Positions 23,580-34,930 are shown, counted from the first letter of the stretch. The stretch: 53,520 bases of DNA from Dimorphilus gyrociliatus (GCA_904063045.1 CAJFCJ010000077.1:21229-74748), one strand, 5' to 3'. Notes: a model not told the origin generated them from the sequence alone. Translations and numbers: made by a program.

Positions 23580-23900
23580 ACCCAAGCTTTGGAAATGTAT
23601 AAAAGGAAATGCATTTCCCCAGCTTGTCAGTTCAGTTCTTTAACCATTAACTGGTTGTTTAAACTTACTTGTTTAGAACTAGAAACTCATTTACTCAATA
23701 CATATTCTTTGGACGAAATACTGGTATTTTGTTGAATTATTTCTACCAAAATTACATTTGTTAAGACTATTTGTGGACGAACTTGAAAGGTTCTAATTGG
23801 ACCAGTACTTTCGTAAATTGATAAATGATTGGAAAGGAAAATATTGTTCTGAAGAAGCAGAAATTCCTACAATTACAATACAACAAAGTACATCTCCAAA
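23580..23900 (+). repeat. Repeat family R2, copy 3, with TATA box
   Basis: TATAAAAGG at 23598-23606 overlaps the 14-bp palindrome GGAAATGCATTTCC at 23605-23618. The same arrangement occurs at 15222-15242. The sequence then runs into the tail of the FLYWCH gene on the opposite strand. Confidence 0.7.
23598..23618 (+). promoter_or_regulatory. TATA box overlapping a 14-bp palindrome (R2 copy 3)
   Basis: TATAAAAGG followed by GGAAATGCATTTCC sharing GG; matches 15222-15242 base for base. Confidence 0.55.
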
Positions 23901-24500
23901 TTATGGAAGTCTTGTCTTTTCTTTTGACAACAAATGAGTGACCATTAGATAGAAGAAATTCTTTGCCCTTTTGACTTCCTGTAGGGAATATTCTGAAATT
24001 ACCATTGCTGTCATAGTTTATCTCTGGTATACTTTCAAAGGAATCCTCCATATTGATATCATTCTCATTCAAATGTAATGTATTTCCATGCAGAGGGCTG
24101 CTTTCACTAAGATTATCAACAAGCCTGTACTCTGCATCACAATTCAGTGTTTCAATAAGTGTAACCACTTCTTCATGATCAACATCCATTATTATATTTT
24201 GCAAATCTATCTCTTCTCTTGTACGATTTAGATCTATATTTTCAGCATTTGAGACTTTATTGGTAGCTTTATCTTGTAAAATTTCATCACTATTTGCTCA
24301 GAATAATTCTGATTCTCTTTTTATCAACACTTGAACATATAGAACATAATCCATCTACAAAAGAAAGAGCTTAGTTTCCATTAAAATCAATTTGGAGCTT
24401 ACCCAATAAACAAGCCCAATGGACTTTATGATGACAAAGTGAACAAACACCTTGCTTTAGCTTGTTAATCTTTTTCTTACATCCAAAACAATATGGTAGC
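23767..24500 (-). mobile_element. Zinc-finger plus FLYWCH transposon gene, degenerate
   Basis: The ATG near 24500 opens with MLPYCFGCKKKI, CSLCHHKVHWAC. A GT-AG intron leads to DGLCSICSS, completing a CxxC/CxxC/HxxC/CxxC finger. After a frame change and a TGA the reading continues as an acidic stretch (24204-23950) and a FLYWCH start (GSQKGKEFLLSNGHSFVV, WRCTLLYCNC). The combination suggests a Mutator-like or related element, but no DDE transposase core is present. Confidence 0.6.
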
Positions 24501-25020
24501 ATTGTGGCAAAAATCTCCTTTGAGCTGCTTTAACCTATTGGCAGGAATTTAAAAATAGTGCAAAATATTCAACCTCTTAGGAAAAACTGGTGGACAATTT
24601 AATAATTTTTCATCCAATATTTACTAACTACTAGAAAAAAATTTTAAATTAACTTATTCTATTCAATTTATTAGTATTGTAAATATTTCAAAATTTTGTG
24701 GCCGTTTTCTGTTGATCCCTAAATCCAGTATGTAGGTCTTACTACTGGAAGTCTCAGGGATAGGTTTCACAATCATAAGGTGAGAAACAAAGCCAAAAAA
24801 TTGGTATCTGATCACTTTAGACAACAGGGATTGGATAAGTTGACATATTGACAAAAGATAAGAAAGCTGTTTGGTATATATTTTACATTTAGATGTGACA
24901 ATTGAAAGAAATAGTTTAGATTATAAAGGTATTGCAGGTATATAAAATGTTAATGAATTTTGACAATTTTGACACTAATCCTAATCCAAATCAAGCCTTA
25001 AGCTTTTAAATGATACCAGT
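24501..25020. other. Repeat flank with a solitary MITE terminus
   Basis: 24501-24625 repeats at 30235-30350 (5' flank of the zinc-finger transposon gene). At 24701-24719, GGCCGTTTTCTGTTGATCC is the terminus of the MITE family, without a partner. The rest shows nothing. Confidence 0.55.
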
Positions 25021-28000
25021 CTAATTGTCCTGTATCCGAAAAAAAAAGTCTTCTTTACAAATGGAACAAACTGTACTCCCACTCATAACCAAATCCTTGA
25101 AGCAATTGATATGATAATAATGAGAACAAATGGTTTGAAGACTAAAACTTTCTAATAATTCACATTGGCAAATGCAGCAAACTCTATCTACAATTTTTGT
25201 AGAATAGAGAATATTTTGAATAAGAACAGCGCACGGGTTATCTTCTCTTTTCGTTTTTAGAAGATAGTATGTTATATTCTCTGCTGCTTCTTTCAATTGT
25301 AAAATAGCTTTTTGCCTTGAGCTTACTCTTTTAGATTCAATTGCAAACCAGAAATTTTCTGTTAGACTTTGCACTAAATTAATCATTTGACGTTTTGGAA
25401 GAATATACATTTCCTGTTCAATAAATAAATTATATAGATGATATAATTGATTATGATCTCGATTTTCGAATAAAACACGATAAGGTATTTCGCAACATTC
25501 GCAATCTTCACAATTTTCTTCTAAGCTTTTCTTTATACATTCAATACAATAATAATGTTCAGCTTGTAATCGAATTGAAAAGAAAGGAGGAATTTCATTA
25601 GAACAAATTCTACATAGATTTTCCTTTCTTGAAATCACAACTCTATTTTTAATGGAAAATGTAACTGCTCCGCTTGTTAATGTATATAATTTTTCAATAC
25701 TTGTCTGTAATTCCTTTTTGACAGTTTTTTTTTGACAAAGACGCTTATCTTGACAATTATCCCTTAATATTGAATTTAAGATTTCATCGTTAAAAGTATT
25801 GGAAATTTTCTCCATCGTATTTTCATCGAAAACTGGTATTTTACATTTGCAGAATATTTCATATAGATTATTCAATTTAGTATTATCTCCTTGTTCGAAT
25901 AGGATAACGTATGGTATTTTGCAACATTTACATAAATCCTCTTTAACAGATTTTTTAATACATCTATAACAAAAGTAATGTTGAAATTTTAAGCTGATCA
26001 AATGAATTTGACGAATATTTTTAAAACAAATTTTACATTTTTCATCAACTATTGGTTCTTTTACTATTCTATTTCGAAGAGAGAATGTATACTTTTCATT
26101 GGCAATTTCGAACAATTGTTCAATACATTCGGCTATTTCAGTTGTAATATTTTGAATAGAATCCAAATTTTGATGAAGTATTTCATCGCTAATATTTTTT
26201 GAAATTAGTAACATTTCCTCTTTGGAGAAACAATTGATTTCATTTACAACAAAGAATCCGTAAAGATGTGTTAATTTATCGTTATTTTGCTTTTTCCATT
26301 CCAATAATATCTTATATGGTATATTGAAGCACATACCATTGTTGTCAATATTGTTCATATTTCGCTGTAGACATTTAATACAAAAATACAGCTTGAAAAA
26401 GAATTGAACACCATTATAGGGTTGAATAACTCCAAGGCAAATATTGCATGCGACTCCTTCTTCTATTACTAATGATTTCTCAATACTGTAAGTTGCTGAT
26501 AAATATCGAAATTGTATATTTTTTTCAATGTGTTCCTTAATTTCGAGTTTAAGTATTTCAACAGAAGAACAACCTTGGTTATCGTAGAGAGACTTTATAA
26601 ATGATTCATTAAATTTATCTATATGACAAATAATACCATTTTTAGTTGGTTCTTTAATTTCGTACTCTGTCAGAATTTTACTAAGATATTTTAATTGAAG
26701 ATTAGAAGTACCTCCGTCAAATGTGGCAAAACACCAATAATATTTGAGAACATCTATGTTATTCTGTAAAATTATCTTTACATTTTTAGAATTCGAATAT
26801 TTCCGTCTCAAGATGTTAATTAGATAAATACAACACCTGACCATTACATATATTAAGAGTAGTATGATTGCCAATGTCTGGTGATAAAGTAATAGGTAAA
26901 TATAAGTTAGAATTAATATTATTGGTATGGCAAAATCTAATAATCTAGGAGATTTGAAGATTTCCTTTGGAATGGTTGCCATAAAGTATAAATTATGTAT
27001 GATTATTAGAAATTCATGAACGCTCATCCATTCGTATTCAAGTAATTTTAGACGAATTAACGGTTGATCCTCGAACAATTTTCTATTTGAAGGGTAAATT
27101 AGCATGAGAAAAAGCACTGTTAACGATACGACTGAAGAAGATAACTGAACTGGACTTTTTTTTTCAAATATCTGCATTGCTGTTGAGAGTACTTGGCAAA
27201 ATCCAATGAATAGAATCACCTTAACATAAATATAATCATTTCCATCTCCATTCCGAATGACATATTCGTATCCTTCGCTAATCGGCAAAGAGACGTTGTC
27301 ACTCCAACATTTCAAATCTCTTATCTGAATGATTCCATAATCAGTAGTGTCGATACTCAAACTATTGATTGTAATTAAACTACTCTGAATAGGTTCTGAA
27401 GTTGCTATTAAATACTTTTTGGAAGATTTTCCATTGAATTTTTTAAATTTTTGAAAATGACGTTTCGACGTTATAATTGTAACTTGTAAATAGAATACAA
27501 CTCTATTCAACCAATGTCGAATTGATAAAAAAGGTTGATTTGCATAAGAACTAACTAGAACCGGATTATCCAGATCATTGACATAGATAAGATGTAGTTG
27601 CTCTTTAAATCTCTTAGATTTTTGAATTTTTAAACATATTTTAAAATTTTCATCATTTTTTTTTCTCTAGATTTTTACTTTTGCAATGAATTTCTTCAAA
27701 ATGAAAATAAGATTTTTGCTTAAATGTTTTCAACCAAGAAATATATTCCTTTAATTTCTGTTCAATAAATTTTCTCTCTAAACTTTTCGTACTTTTAATA
27801 AAAATTAATTTACACTTTCTTATTATTGATTTTCTTTGATGTTTTGGTATGAAAGATTCTTCATATGTTGAAAAGTCTTCATTTGTTAGGTCGTGGTTTA
27901 TTTTAGCTAAAGACGTCTTAAAATGATCCAATTCGTGAATATTCCTATAAATTCTCTCTTTGTCATCCGAATTCTTTAGAAAAACATTAAAGTGATTCAA

Positions 28001-28054
28001 GTTTAGAAATATTGCAACATTTGATAAAAATATAAATGTATATGATGCGACCAT
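25021..28054 (-). CDS. Multi-pass membrane protein with four RING-like repeats
   Basis: The ATG at 28054 starts a hydrophobic N-terminus (SYTFIFLSNVAIFL). A phase-1 GT-AG intron at 27555-27678 joins it in frame to 27554-25021 (TAG), giving about 969 residues. Without that intron the two parts differ by one nucleotide at a run of nine A (27656-27664), so a frameshift is the alternative. About four membrane segments lie between 27225 and 26810. A unit of about 140 residues follows, repeated four times, each ending in a RING-like finger at about 26450, 26040, 25620 and 25185 (CxICxxxI..HYxCxxCIKKS..CxCCxIPY). The fourth is a proper RING-H2 (CCICQCE, CSHYYHINC, CSIC). This suggests a membrane-anchored E3 ubiquitin ligase. 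The first three fingers lack standard ligands. I know no family with this layout. Confidence 0.7.
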
Positions 28055-28228
28055 TATGAAAAAAAAACACTTTCTAACAGTCAGCCCTTAGAAAATGGTT
28101 TTAAATTTAGTTTATAACCATTGATATAGGGGGCGCATGATTGTTATTTAAATTATTTGCTTATGTCAGAATGGTTAGTCATCAGGGATCGTGGTACAAA
28201 CTCAGAAATAAGGTAATCGGTCACAAGG

Positions 28229-28380
28229 GGATCAACAGAAAACGGCCCCAAGAAGGATATTTTAAGGCAGCATTTTGGGTTAAGAAATGGTTAGGAGAAA
28301 TGAAAAAGGGTTACGGATACATTAGGGATGGTTTAGGGTTAGGGTAAAACCATGCTTTTGGGGCCGTTTTCTGTCGCATC
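28229..28380. mobile_element. 152-bp MITE with 11-bp target duplication, copy 2
   Basis: The left end GGATCAACAGAAAACGGCCC is mirrored by GGGCCGTTTTCTGTCGCATC on the right. Perfect direct repeats CGGTCACAAGG flank it (28218-28228 and 28381-28391). Duplications of 9-11 bp are characteristic of Mutator-like elements, and FLYWCH-type transposase relics are present nearby. The interior contains TTTAGGGTTAGGGT. Confidence 0.9.
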
Positions 28381-28573
28381 CGGTCACAAGGTACAAAGTA
28401 TTACAGAATAAATCCAGTTCTGTAGACATATGATGAAATATTTGCCAACAGGTCAAAAGGTCACACAAGTTCGTCAGGTAAAACGATTGAAGAGGTATTG
28501 CGCAAATGCTAAATTATTCAAGATTTTCGGTCATGACCTTTGAAAAGTGTCTGTATTTAATTAGGGTTTTTTT

Positions 28574-29290
28574 TTATGCAAGTTGCAGTGAAGATGGCGG
28601 AGCCAATTCTTCAATCATGACAGAATAGTAAAATTTTGATATTTCTTTGTGATAATCTGGACAAAAGAAGAGAAATCTATGAAATTGATTATCACCAATG
28701 TAAGATGATTTAAGAGAAAGTGAGAGAAGACAATCTACTGCTCTCAACGACAATTGGTTTTGTTGACATTTTCCATGCAAGTGCATAGCAATCATAACAA
28801 TAAGCGCAAACACAACATTGGCTGACAGATCCGTATCTAAAACAGTAACTTTAATTCCAGTTTCGACAAATTCACTTTTATACTGAAAGCAGTTTTCCAA
28901 AGATTTTCGTTGTAAATTGACTGATTGCTGTAGACCGGAAGTCCAGTTTATCCTAACTTTTTCAATGAATTTTACATTGAATTGCCTATGAAATAAGAAA
29001 AAAAGATGACTAGTTGTTTGAATAGAATAAACAAATGACTTGCCTGTTCATAATGCAAAACACACTTGGTTTTCCATATATTTCAAAAGAAATATCTATA
29101 TATTGGCCATTGCAGTTGGTACCACTGCACTGGGCGAATCATTCTTCCAGATTAGAGAGCAAACCACTTGTATGATCTAAAGCTATTTCGCAACTATAAT
29201 TCGCAGTATATTGAGATGTTGCTGTACAGATTGCTCCGTTTTTCACCGAAGCTATATCTGTGTAAAATTTACCACTGTCTAAAACCATAA
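28574..29290 (-). pseudogene. Discoidin-like extracellular fragment with a TGA and a GC-AG intron
   Basis: Exon 29290-29044 reads SGKFYTDIASV, YSCEIALDHTSG, then TGA (29139-29141), then FAQCSGTNCNGQYIDISFEI. A second exon starts at 28985 and runs to TAA-type end at 28574 (NVKFIEKVRINWTSG). The order fits a coagulation-factor/discoidin fold, and TGA takes a position where tryptophan is usual. The intron 28986-29043 (58 nt) begins GCAAGT, a non-canonical but good GC-AG donor, and is needed to keep the frame. No start exon is seen. It is probably a decayed paralogue of the gene at 31095-34235. Confidence 0.55.
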
Positions 29291-30085
29291 AGCTCCTGGA
29301 ATATAACCTTTGCTATAGATTATTGGTGTTCTTTAATTCAATGATTAAGGGAATGGGAGAGGAATCCATTTAAAATAAATAGCAAGTTGTAATTTTCAAA
29401 GAATTATAAACAAATCAAATTTTTTGGATAGTTGTATCAAAAGTCGATTAATGTTTGAACTGTACTGAGCTATTGGATAATGGCGCTCTATTTGAGCATC
29501 AATCCATTCATTCTCCTCTCTTCCAAGCAACCAAAAAATAACTCTTACCCTACTCGTTCAAAGGGAGTTGATTGGATGAGAATTTACCATCATGAATTGC
29601 CACATATCAATTAGGCACGAAAAGAATAGTGAAACATCTCATCTGTTGTGAATCTGATTCCAAAATGTTATGAATTTTTCTTATTAGACAATGTTTGTTA
29701 AAAAAAGATGACTTTGAATAGTTTGTCAGAGTTGACAAGTGTACAAATTGGATGAAATTCGACATAGTTTTGAATAAATTAAAAACAAAGAGTTTTGCAT
29801 TAATCCTATTTTTAAAATTAGTCGTCTTTATTCATTTATGGATTAGTAGACATATTCTAATGACAAAGGCTTATAAATTTCTATCAAATAAAATTTTTGT
29901 CATCAACATTTTACCAATTTATTGAAAAACTATAGTTAGACATAACAGCTAATTTCTCTCGTCTGTATGAAAAGTCAATCAATTAATTAAATACCTTTGC
30001 TGAGACCCCATTCTGGTAGCAAAGACACTTGGAACTTTTAAACAGCTTGTGAATTGAACCTTTGGGATACAGAGGAGAGAAGAAT
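29291..30085. other. AT-rich stretch, nothing recognised
   Basis: No open frame above background, no shared repeat seen. Confidence 0.4.
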
Positions 30086-30350
30086 TTGAAGAGTTTACAT
30101 TAAAATCAATTCTGAGCTTACCTGATACACAAGCCCAATGGACTTTATAATGACAAAATGAGAAATGCCTTGCTTCAGCTTATTAATCTTTTTCTTATAT
30201 CCAAAACAATATGGTAGCATTGTGGCAAAAATCTCTTTTGAGCTTCTTTATCGTATTGGCAAGAATTAAAAAATAGTCCAAAATATTCAACCTTTTAGGA
30301 AAAACTGATGGAAAATTTACTATTGTTTCATGCAATATTTACTCACTACT
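30086..30350 (-). repeat. Zinc-finger transposon gene, first exon and 5' flank, copy 3
   Basis: About 85-90 per cent similar by eye to 24400-24625, covering the first exon (ATG near 30215, finger FGYKKK.. HYKVHWAC) and its upstream flank. The downstream exons are missing. Confidence 0.7.
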
Positions 30351-30769
30351 ACAGTACTGGCAGTAAGTCACTGTTACACCTAAAAAAAATAATATTTTCT
30401 TGATTTTTTCTCTTTCCATACTTAAAGAATGAAAATGAAGGATATTATTATATTTAATAATATTCTTCTTATCATTATAGAGAGAAAATATACAGTACAA
30501 AGCTGAAGCCCAAGTAATAGTAGTAGTAATATGGATGATGAAAACTTGTTGACTACTTAGTAACTATTACTGTGATTGTTGTATTTATCAGTTTTAGTTT
30601 TGGAATTTCAAATAGTAGATTTAGAACATTTCTAATGTTTCTAAAACAGTGGTTTTAAGGCTACTTTGAGAATTCAAAAAAAATGAGGAAGTGATTCAAC
30701 AATCTCACTTCTTATATTACACTTATTCACTTCTTGGGCAAGACTACCACTCAGAAAATGTTCCTAAGT

Positions 30770-31080
30770 GAGACATTTGAAAGCAACATTTCGGATTGCA
30801 AAATGGTTAGGAGAAGTAAAGTAGCTATTGATTTGTGGTTAGTGGGCTTCCATCTAAGGATGCTGTAATGAGTAAAATGAGCTTCTAGCTCTAAACAAAT
30901 AAGTTTAAAGAACAGGAATTGAATAAATCTAATGTGAATTTTGTGGGATTTGTATAGTCTTTTAAAGGGTTGATAGTTGACAAATCAAAATTTTCACAAG
31001 AATAAAAGTAACATTTTTTAAGACAAAGAAAAGTTGTAAATATGTTGATGTAATTATTGTTTTCCTCTCTTAAAAAATAG
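30770..31080 (-). repeat. MITE fragment joined to repeat R2, copy 4
   Basis: 30775-30820 resembles the MITE interior (GCAAAATGGTTAGGAGAA; compare 28277-28300). 30872-31080 matches 35160-35395 of R2, beginning GAGTAAAATGAGCTTCTAG. Confidence 0.6.
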
Positions 31081-31094
31081 TAGTGTGTACCTTC

Positions 31095-34000
31095 TTAGCA
31101 TTCATTATTATATATCAAAGTTGCTCTCTGTCCAAAAACAGAATTCTTATCATCAGAAAGCTGAGCTATCTCTGTTGAATACGCTATCAGACATAGTTTA
31201 CTGTTGAAATTATATGAAAAGAAAACACAGTAATTGAGTTTACAGAAATTCAAACAATATGTTAAAGTTCCATTTGTTGCTGTTGAATATTCTGTTAGCT
31301 TTTTTTCTTGTATTATCTTCATTCCAAATGTTTTTTCTTTATTTTGCAAATTCAATGTATTTGAAATTTAAGATTATGGATATTGAATTGTAGAATAATT
31401 ACCTGATGTCCTTCCCAATATCCTAATATTACTAAAGCCTAATTCATGATAATTAGTTTTTGTATTTTTGACAATTATCAATTCATTTCCCTCTAAAGCA
31501 CAAAGACAGTGAATTTGAATAATAGTTCCAACAAACGCATCTGTTATATTTCCACATAGGGTGGTTAAGACTCTATTTTTATATCCAACAAACAATGACA
31601 GTTGATTGAGTGAATCTGTCTTAAAGATACAAATGATTCTTACATTGCATTGATATTTTTAGAATAATTTTCCCTACTTGATTTTTATCAGTGACTGTTT
31701 CAAGTTGAATTTGATGTATATAATAAGCTTTTCTTAGCTTTATTCTAATTAATACATTTCCAAATAATGTTATTTTTGAACATGATGAATATTTTTCAAC
31801 AGTTTCAATATTATAAAAATCTTGACCAAGTAATGTTGAAGATGAACTTTCATCATTCCAAGTTAAATTTGAAATTGATGCTATTCTAGAAATTGCAATA
31901 TCAGCAGAAATGGTATGTATATCAATGGATTTTCCAAATATGTATAATTCCAAGATTGTTAATTGATTTGTTGTTTCTATATTTAGTAAATTACCAAACT
32001 CCATATTATGTTTACAATCCCAACTTAAATCGCCATTTTGTTGATTTCTAGAATCTTTTTTGCATTTAATGCCAAATTTTGAGATGGTATCTGCATCATG
32101 TGTCCTAATAATGTTGAATTCAATATGTTCGTATATACTCTCTATAATAATATATTTAAAAATTGTTATTTGAATTAATTTTTGAAGAATCTCTCTACCT
32201 GGTTGAAAACTGGTAGTTTTTATTAGAATGTATTCTAGTCTATAGAATTGGAGGAGATCAATATTCATTGAACTAATTGAAAATGGTTTTGTTTTTGTAA
32301 AGTATCTAAACGCATCACTAGCAAACATTGCTGAATACTGATGTGTGGGAGTGGGTGGATTGGTAGATGTTAAATAATTCCAACAAGCTTTATCATGAGC
32401 GATATTTGCATATTCTATTGATTATAATTAACACATATTTAGATAAAGGGGATAAATCATTAAATAAATAATGAATAATTTACCTGGTTGGCCAATAGAC
32501 AAACCTCTCACATCAATTCTTTTCAATTTAAAATTCTGTATATTTTCCTCTTTAATTTTGAGTTCAATAAATTCACCAATGAGAAATTGATCACAAATTA
32601 CAACAATATTGGAGATTGTCTCAGTAGGATTCCTTCTCGAACACATTTCTCCTTCGTAATAAGATATTGACATTTTCTTGACATAAATTTCATATGTGTT
32701 TGTTGTATATATTTGAAAAAGTGATATAGAATACACTAGATATTGACCTTTTAGATGAATAGATAGAAAATGGTAAACTTTTGTCAGAGAAATAACTCCA
32801 TGTTGAACATTTTGTTTGCTAGAGAATAAATCTTTCCTTAAAGTTGATGGAAATTCTACCAAATTCATTGCCAAATTGTCTTTAGAATAAAAGAAATAAG
32901 TGATAAAATACAATGATAAACTAGAGTTATACTTGTATAAATTTCAATTTCACATATGGTTATTTCCAAAGTATTTTTGAAAACAAAAACTAAATATCTT
33001 CCCAAAATGTTATTTGTATAAGCTGTAAATATTTTTGGAAATTCTGTTCCAAGTGCAATTGCCTTCGAATATTGGACATTTTTCCCAGAGGAATTTTTAA
33101 CTATCATTAACATATCTATAAAGAAAATTCTTATTATAAAATTAATTTTTATGGAGAAAGATTGGAAGGTTAATATGCTATTTAAATCACCTAAATCATT
33201 TTTTGTATAAATTACTAGTACTTTGAAAATTTGTTGTTCTACTAAATCAAAAATTGCGTAGATATCTTTTTGGCTATCAGGATCCTTGAACAACATTGGA
33301 CATTGGTCTTTTAAACCATCAACCAAATAGGCTTTGTCTTTTGAAATTTTTGGTTCCTGTTGCATTATACTATTCTTAATGGCATTGTACTTTCCAACTG
33401 ATTCTTGGCCTAAACAGAATCTTTCAGCAAGTTTGTCATCCACTGATTTTAATTTTGTAGTCAAATTTCCAAAATGTTTTATTTCCATTATCATTTTACT
33501 GATACCTTTTTCACTTTTATACTTCTCACTCCATATTGGATATTTGACTTTGAACCAAAACATTCCTTTTGCACAATTTGAATATTTTCTAAAAGCAGTT
33601 ACGGCGCACAATTCAAAGATAGGCGAATAAATATCCAATTCTTCACAGATTTCATTAAGAAATATATCTATTTGAAATTAATATAGATTTTTGTTATTTT
33701 CTAAAATTCAAATGTTTTTTTTTTACCAGTTTTCATAAGTGAATGTATTGTTTCTCCCACAATAGATTTCTTTTGCTGACATTTCATTTTAAGAATGCAA
33801 CTCTTGAATTTAGTTTCATTGACTGTAAAAGCAATGCAATCATTTTTCTTTTTACATTCATTGAAACAATGTTGTATCAAATTTGTGTTTGAAGATAAAA
33901 TCTTCATTGAATAATCAGAATTATCATTTTCACAATAGAAATTTAAAACAACCAGATCTGAATTATTTTATATAAAAAATTAAGCCTATATCTTTTTAAA

Positions 34001-34235
34001 ATTGAAAAAAAAAAATACCAGAATTGCATACTCCACTATTAAATGGATGTTGACATTTGCAAATTCCATTATCACACCAGCCTTTATTGTGTAAGCAATC
34101 ATTTAAACTTTTGCAGTATTCTAAACAAGCATATTGTTCACATTTAATACTAAAAGAAACGAGTATTTTACCTGCAAAATTGATATTTATATACAAATAT
34201 AAAATAATGAAGTTATAGTAGTAGAGTTTTGTCAT
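31095..34235 (-). CDS. Secreted CSalphabeta-like/PAN/discoidin mosaic protein
   Basis: Seven exons: 34235-34019, 33957-33727, 33667-32933, 32879-32484, 32414-31644, 31615-31403 and 31336-31095 (TAA). All junctions are phase 1 and the total is 2805 nt, giving 934 residues. A signal peptide (YYYNFIILYLYININFA) precedes an eight-cysteine domain with CLEYC, GWC and CKC, the signature of the CSalphabeta fold. Then come a PAN/apple-like exon (HCFNECKKKNDCIAF), four discoidin or F-type-lectin-like domains (first: AYLVDGLKDQCP to LGRYLVFVFKNTLEITICEI), and a last PAN-like domain (YCLNFCKLNYCVFF). Such domains bind glycans or lipids, so a recognition or adhesion role outside the cell is likely. The 28-nt intron (31616-31643) is required to remove a TAA and keep the frame. 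No membrane anchor. Confidence 0.75.
31616..31643 (-). other. 28-nt intron
   Basis: On the minus strand it starts GTAAGAATC and ends TAAGACAG. Its removal fuses two halves of the fourth discoidin-like domain in phase 1 and eliminates an in-frame TAA. Confidence 0.65.
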
Positions 34236-34734
34236 TGAAATTCAACAGTAATGTGTAACTTTGTCAGTTGTGATAATTAACACACCAACTGAATGGATGA
34301 TAACATTATAAACAGATAAACAATTATGTTTGTCGAGTCTCATTTATATATATAAATAATATGTTTCCGGTTAGTTAAAGCTGTTGTGTTTGATAGGAAA
34401 TTAATAAATTATTGATCCAATTGTTATATAATACTTGTTGTAATTTACAATTGCTTACTGAATTATATCTTATTTTCTTTCATAAAGAATGTACACTGTC
34501 AATTAAACATAATTTTCTAAGGAGTCTCTTGTCTAAGGGTTGGAGACAATGAAAGAAGTTGAGTACAGTCAATGGCTGGGTTATTGTTAAGGTTTTAAGC
34601 ATTGATTTGTGGACATTTTCTGCTAAATCCCTAAATCTTTAGACCATTTCCAGTGTTTTTTATTAAAAATAACTCAAATCTTTCATAGTGGTATCTTTAG
34701 ACAAAAGTAACATTACATATAACTACAAATAATT
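34236..34734. repeat. Intergenic DNA with MITE fragment, copy 3
   Basis: 34510-34630 matches the right half of MITE copy 1 (GAGTACAGTCAATGGCTGGGTTA; ATTTGTGGACATTTTCTG), without a left terminus. The remainder, the presumed upstream region of the discoidin gene, shows nothing further. Confidence 0.6.
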
Positions 34735-34930
34735 GAGTTTTTTAGACTAGATAGTTTGTAATAGCAGATTTCCAAATTACCAAACTAAAATCCAGCATTG
34801 AAAAGTAGAATACTTGTTCGAGTTTAGTTTTCATATACCTTGAGGTTACTTCTAACTTTCCAATCATCACTTTGCAGTTTGTGAACTGTTTAGTTCATGT
34901 TTATCTTTGATAATAGGATTTTACACATAT
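34735..34930 (-). repeat. Diverged LTR fragment, copy C
   Basis: Aligns with 18365-18625 in the same orientation (GATAGTTTGTAATAGCAG; TCATCACTTTGCAGTTTG; GTTCATGTTTATCTTTGATA), with deletions. It is older than copies A and B. Confidence 0.65.

Noticed and set aside
33120-33190. Hydrophobic stretch IKINFIIRIFFIDMLMIV as a transmembrane anchor
   Set aside because: It lies in the middle of a discoidin-like domain with extracellular modules on both sides; AT-rich codons explain the composition.
34160-34181. 22-nt intron-like segment (GTAAAATAC...CTTTTAG) after the discoidin-gene signal peptide
   Set aside because: Its removal shifts the frame and destroys the CSalphabeta-like cysteine domain; retained, the frame is open.
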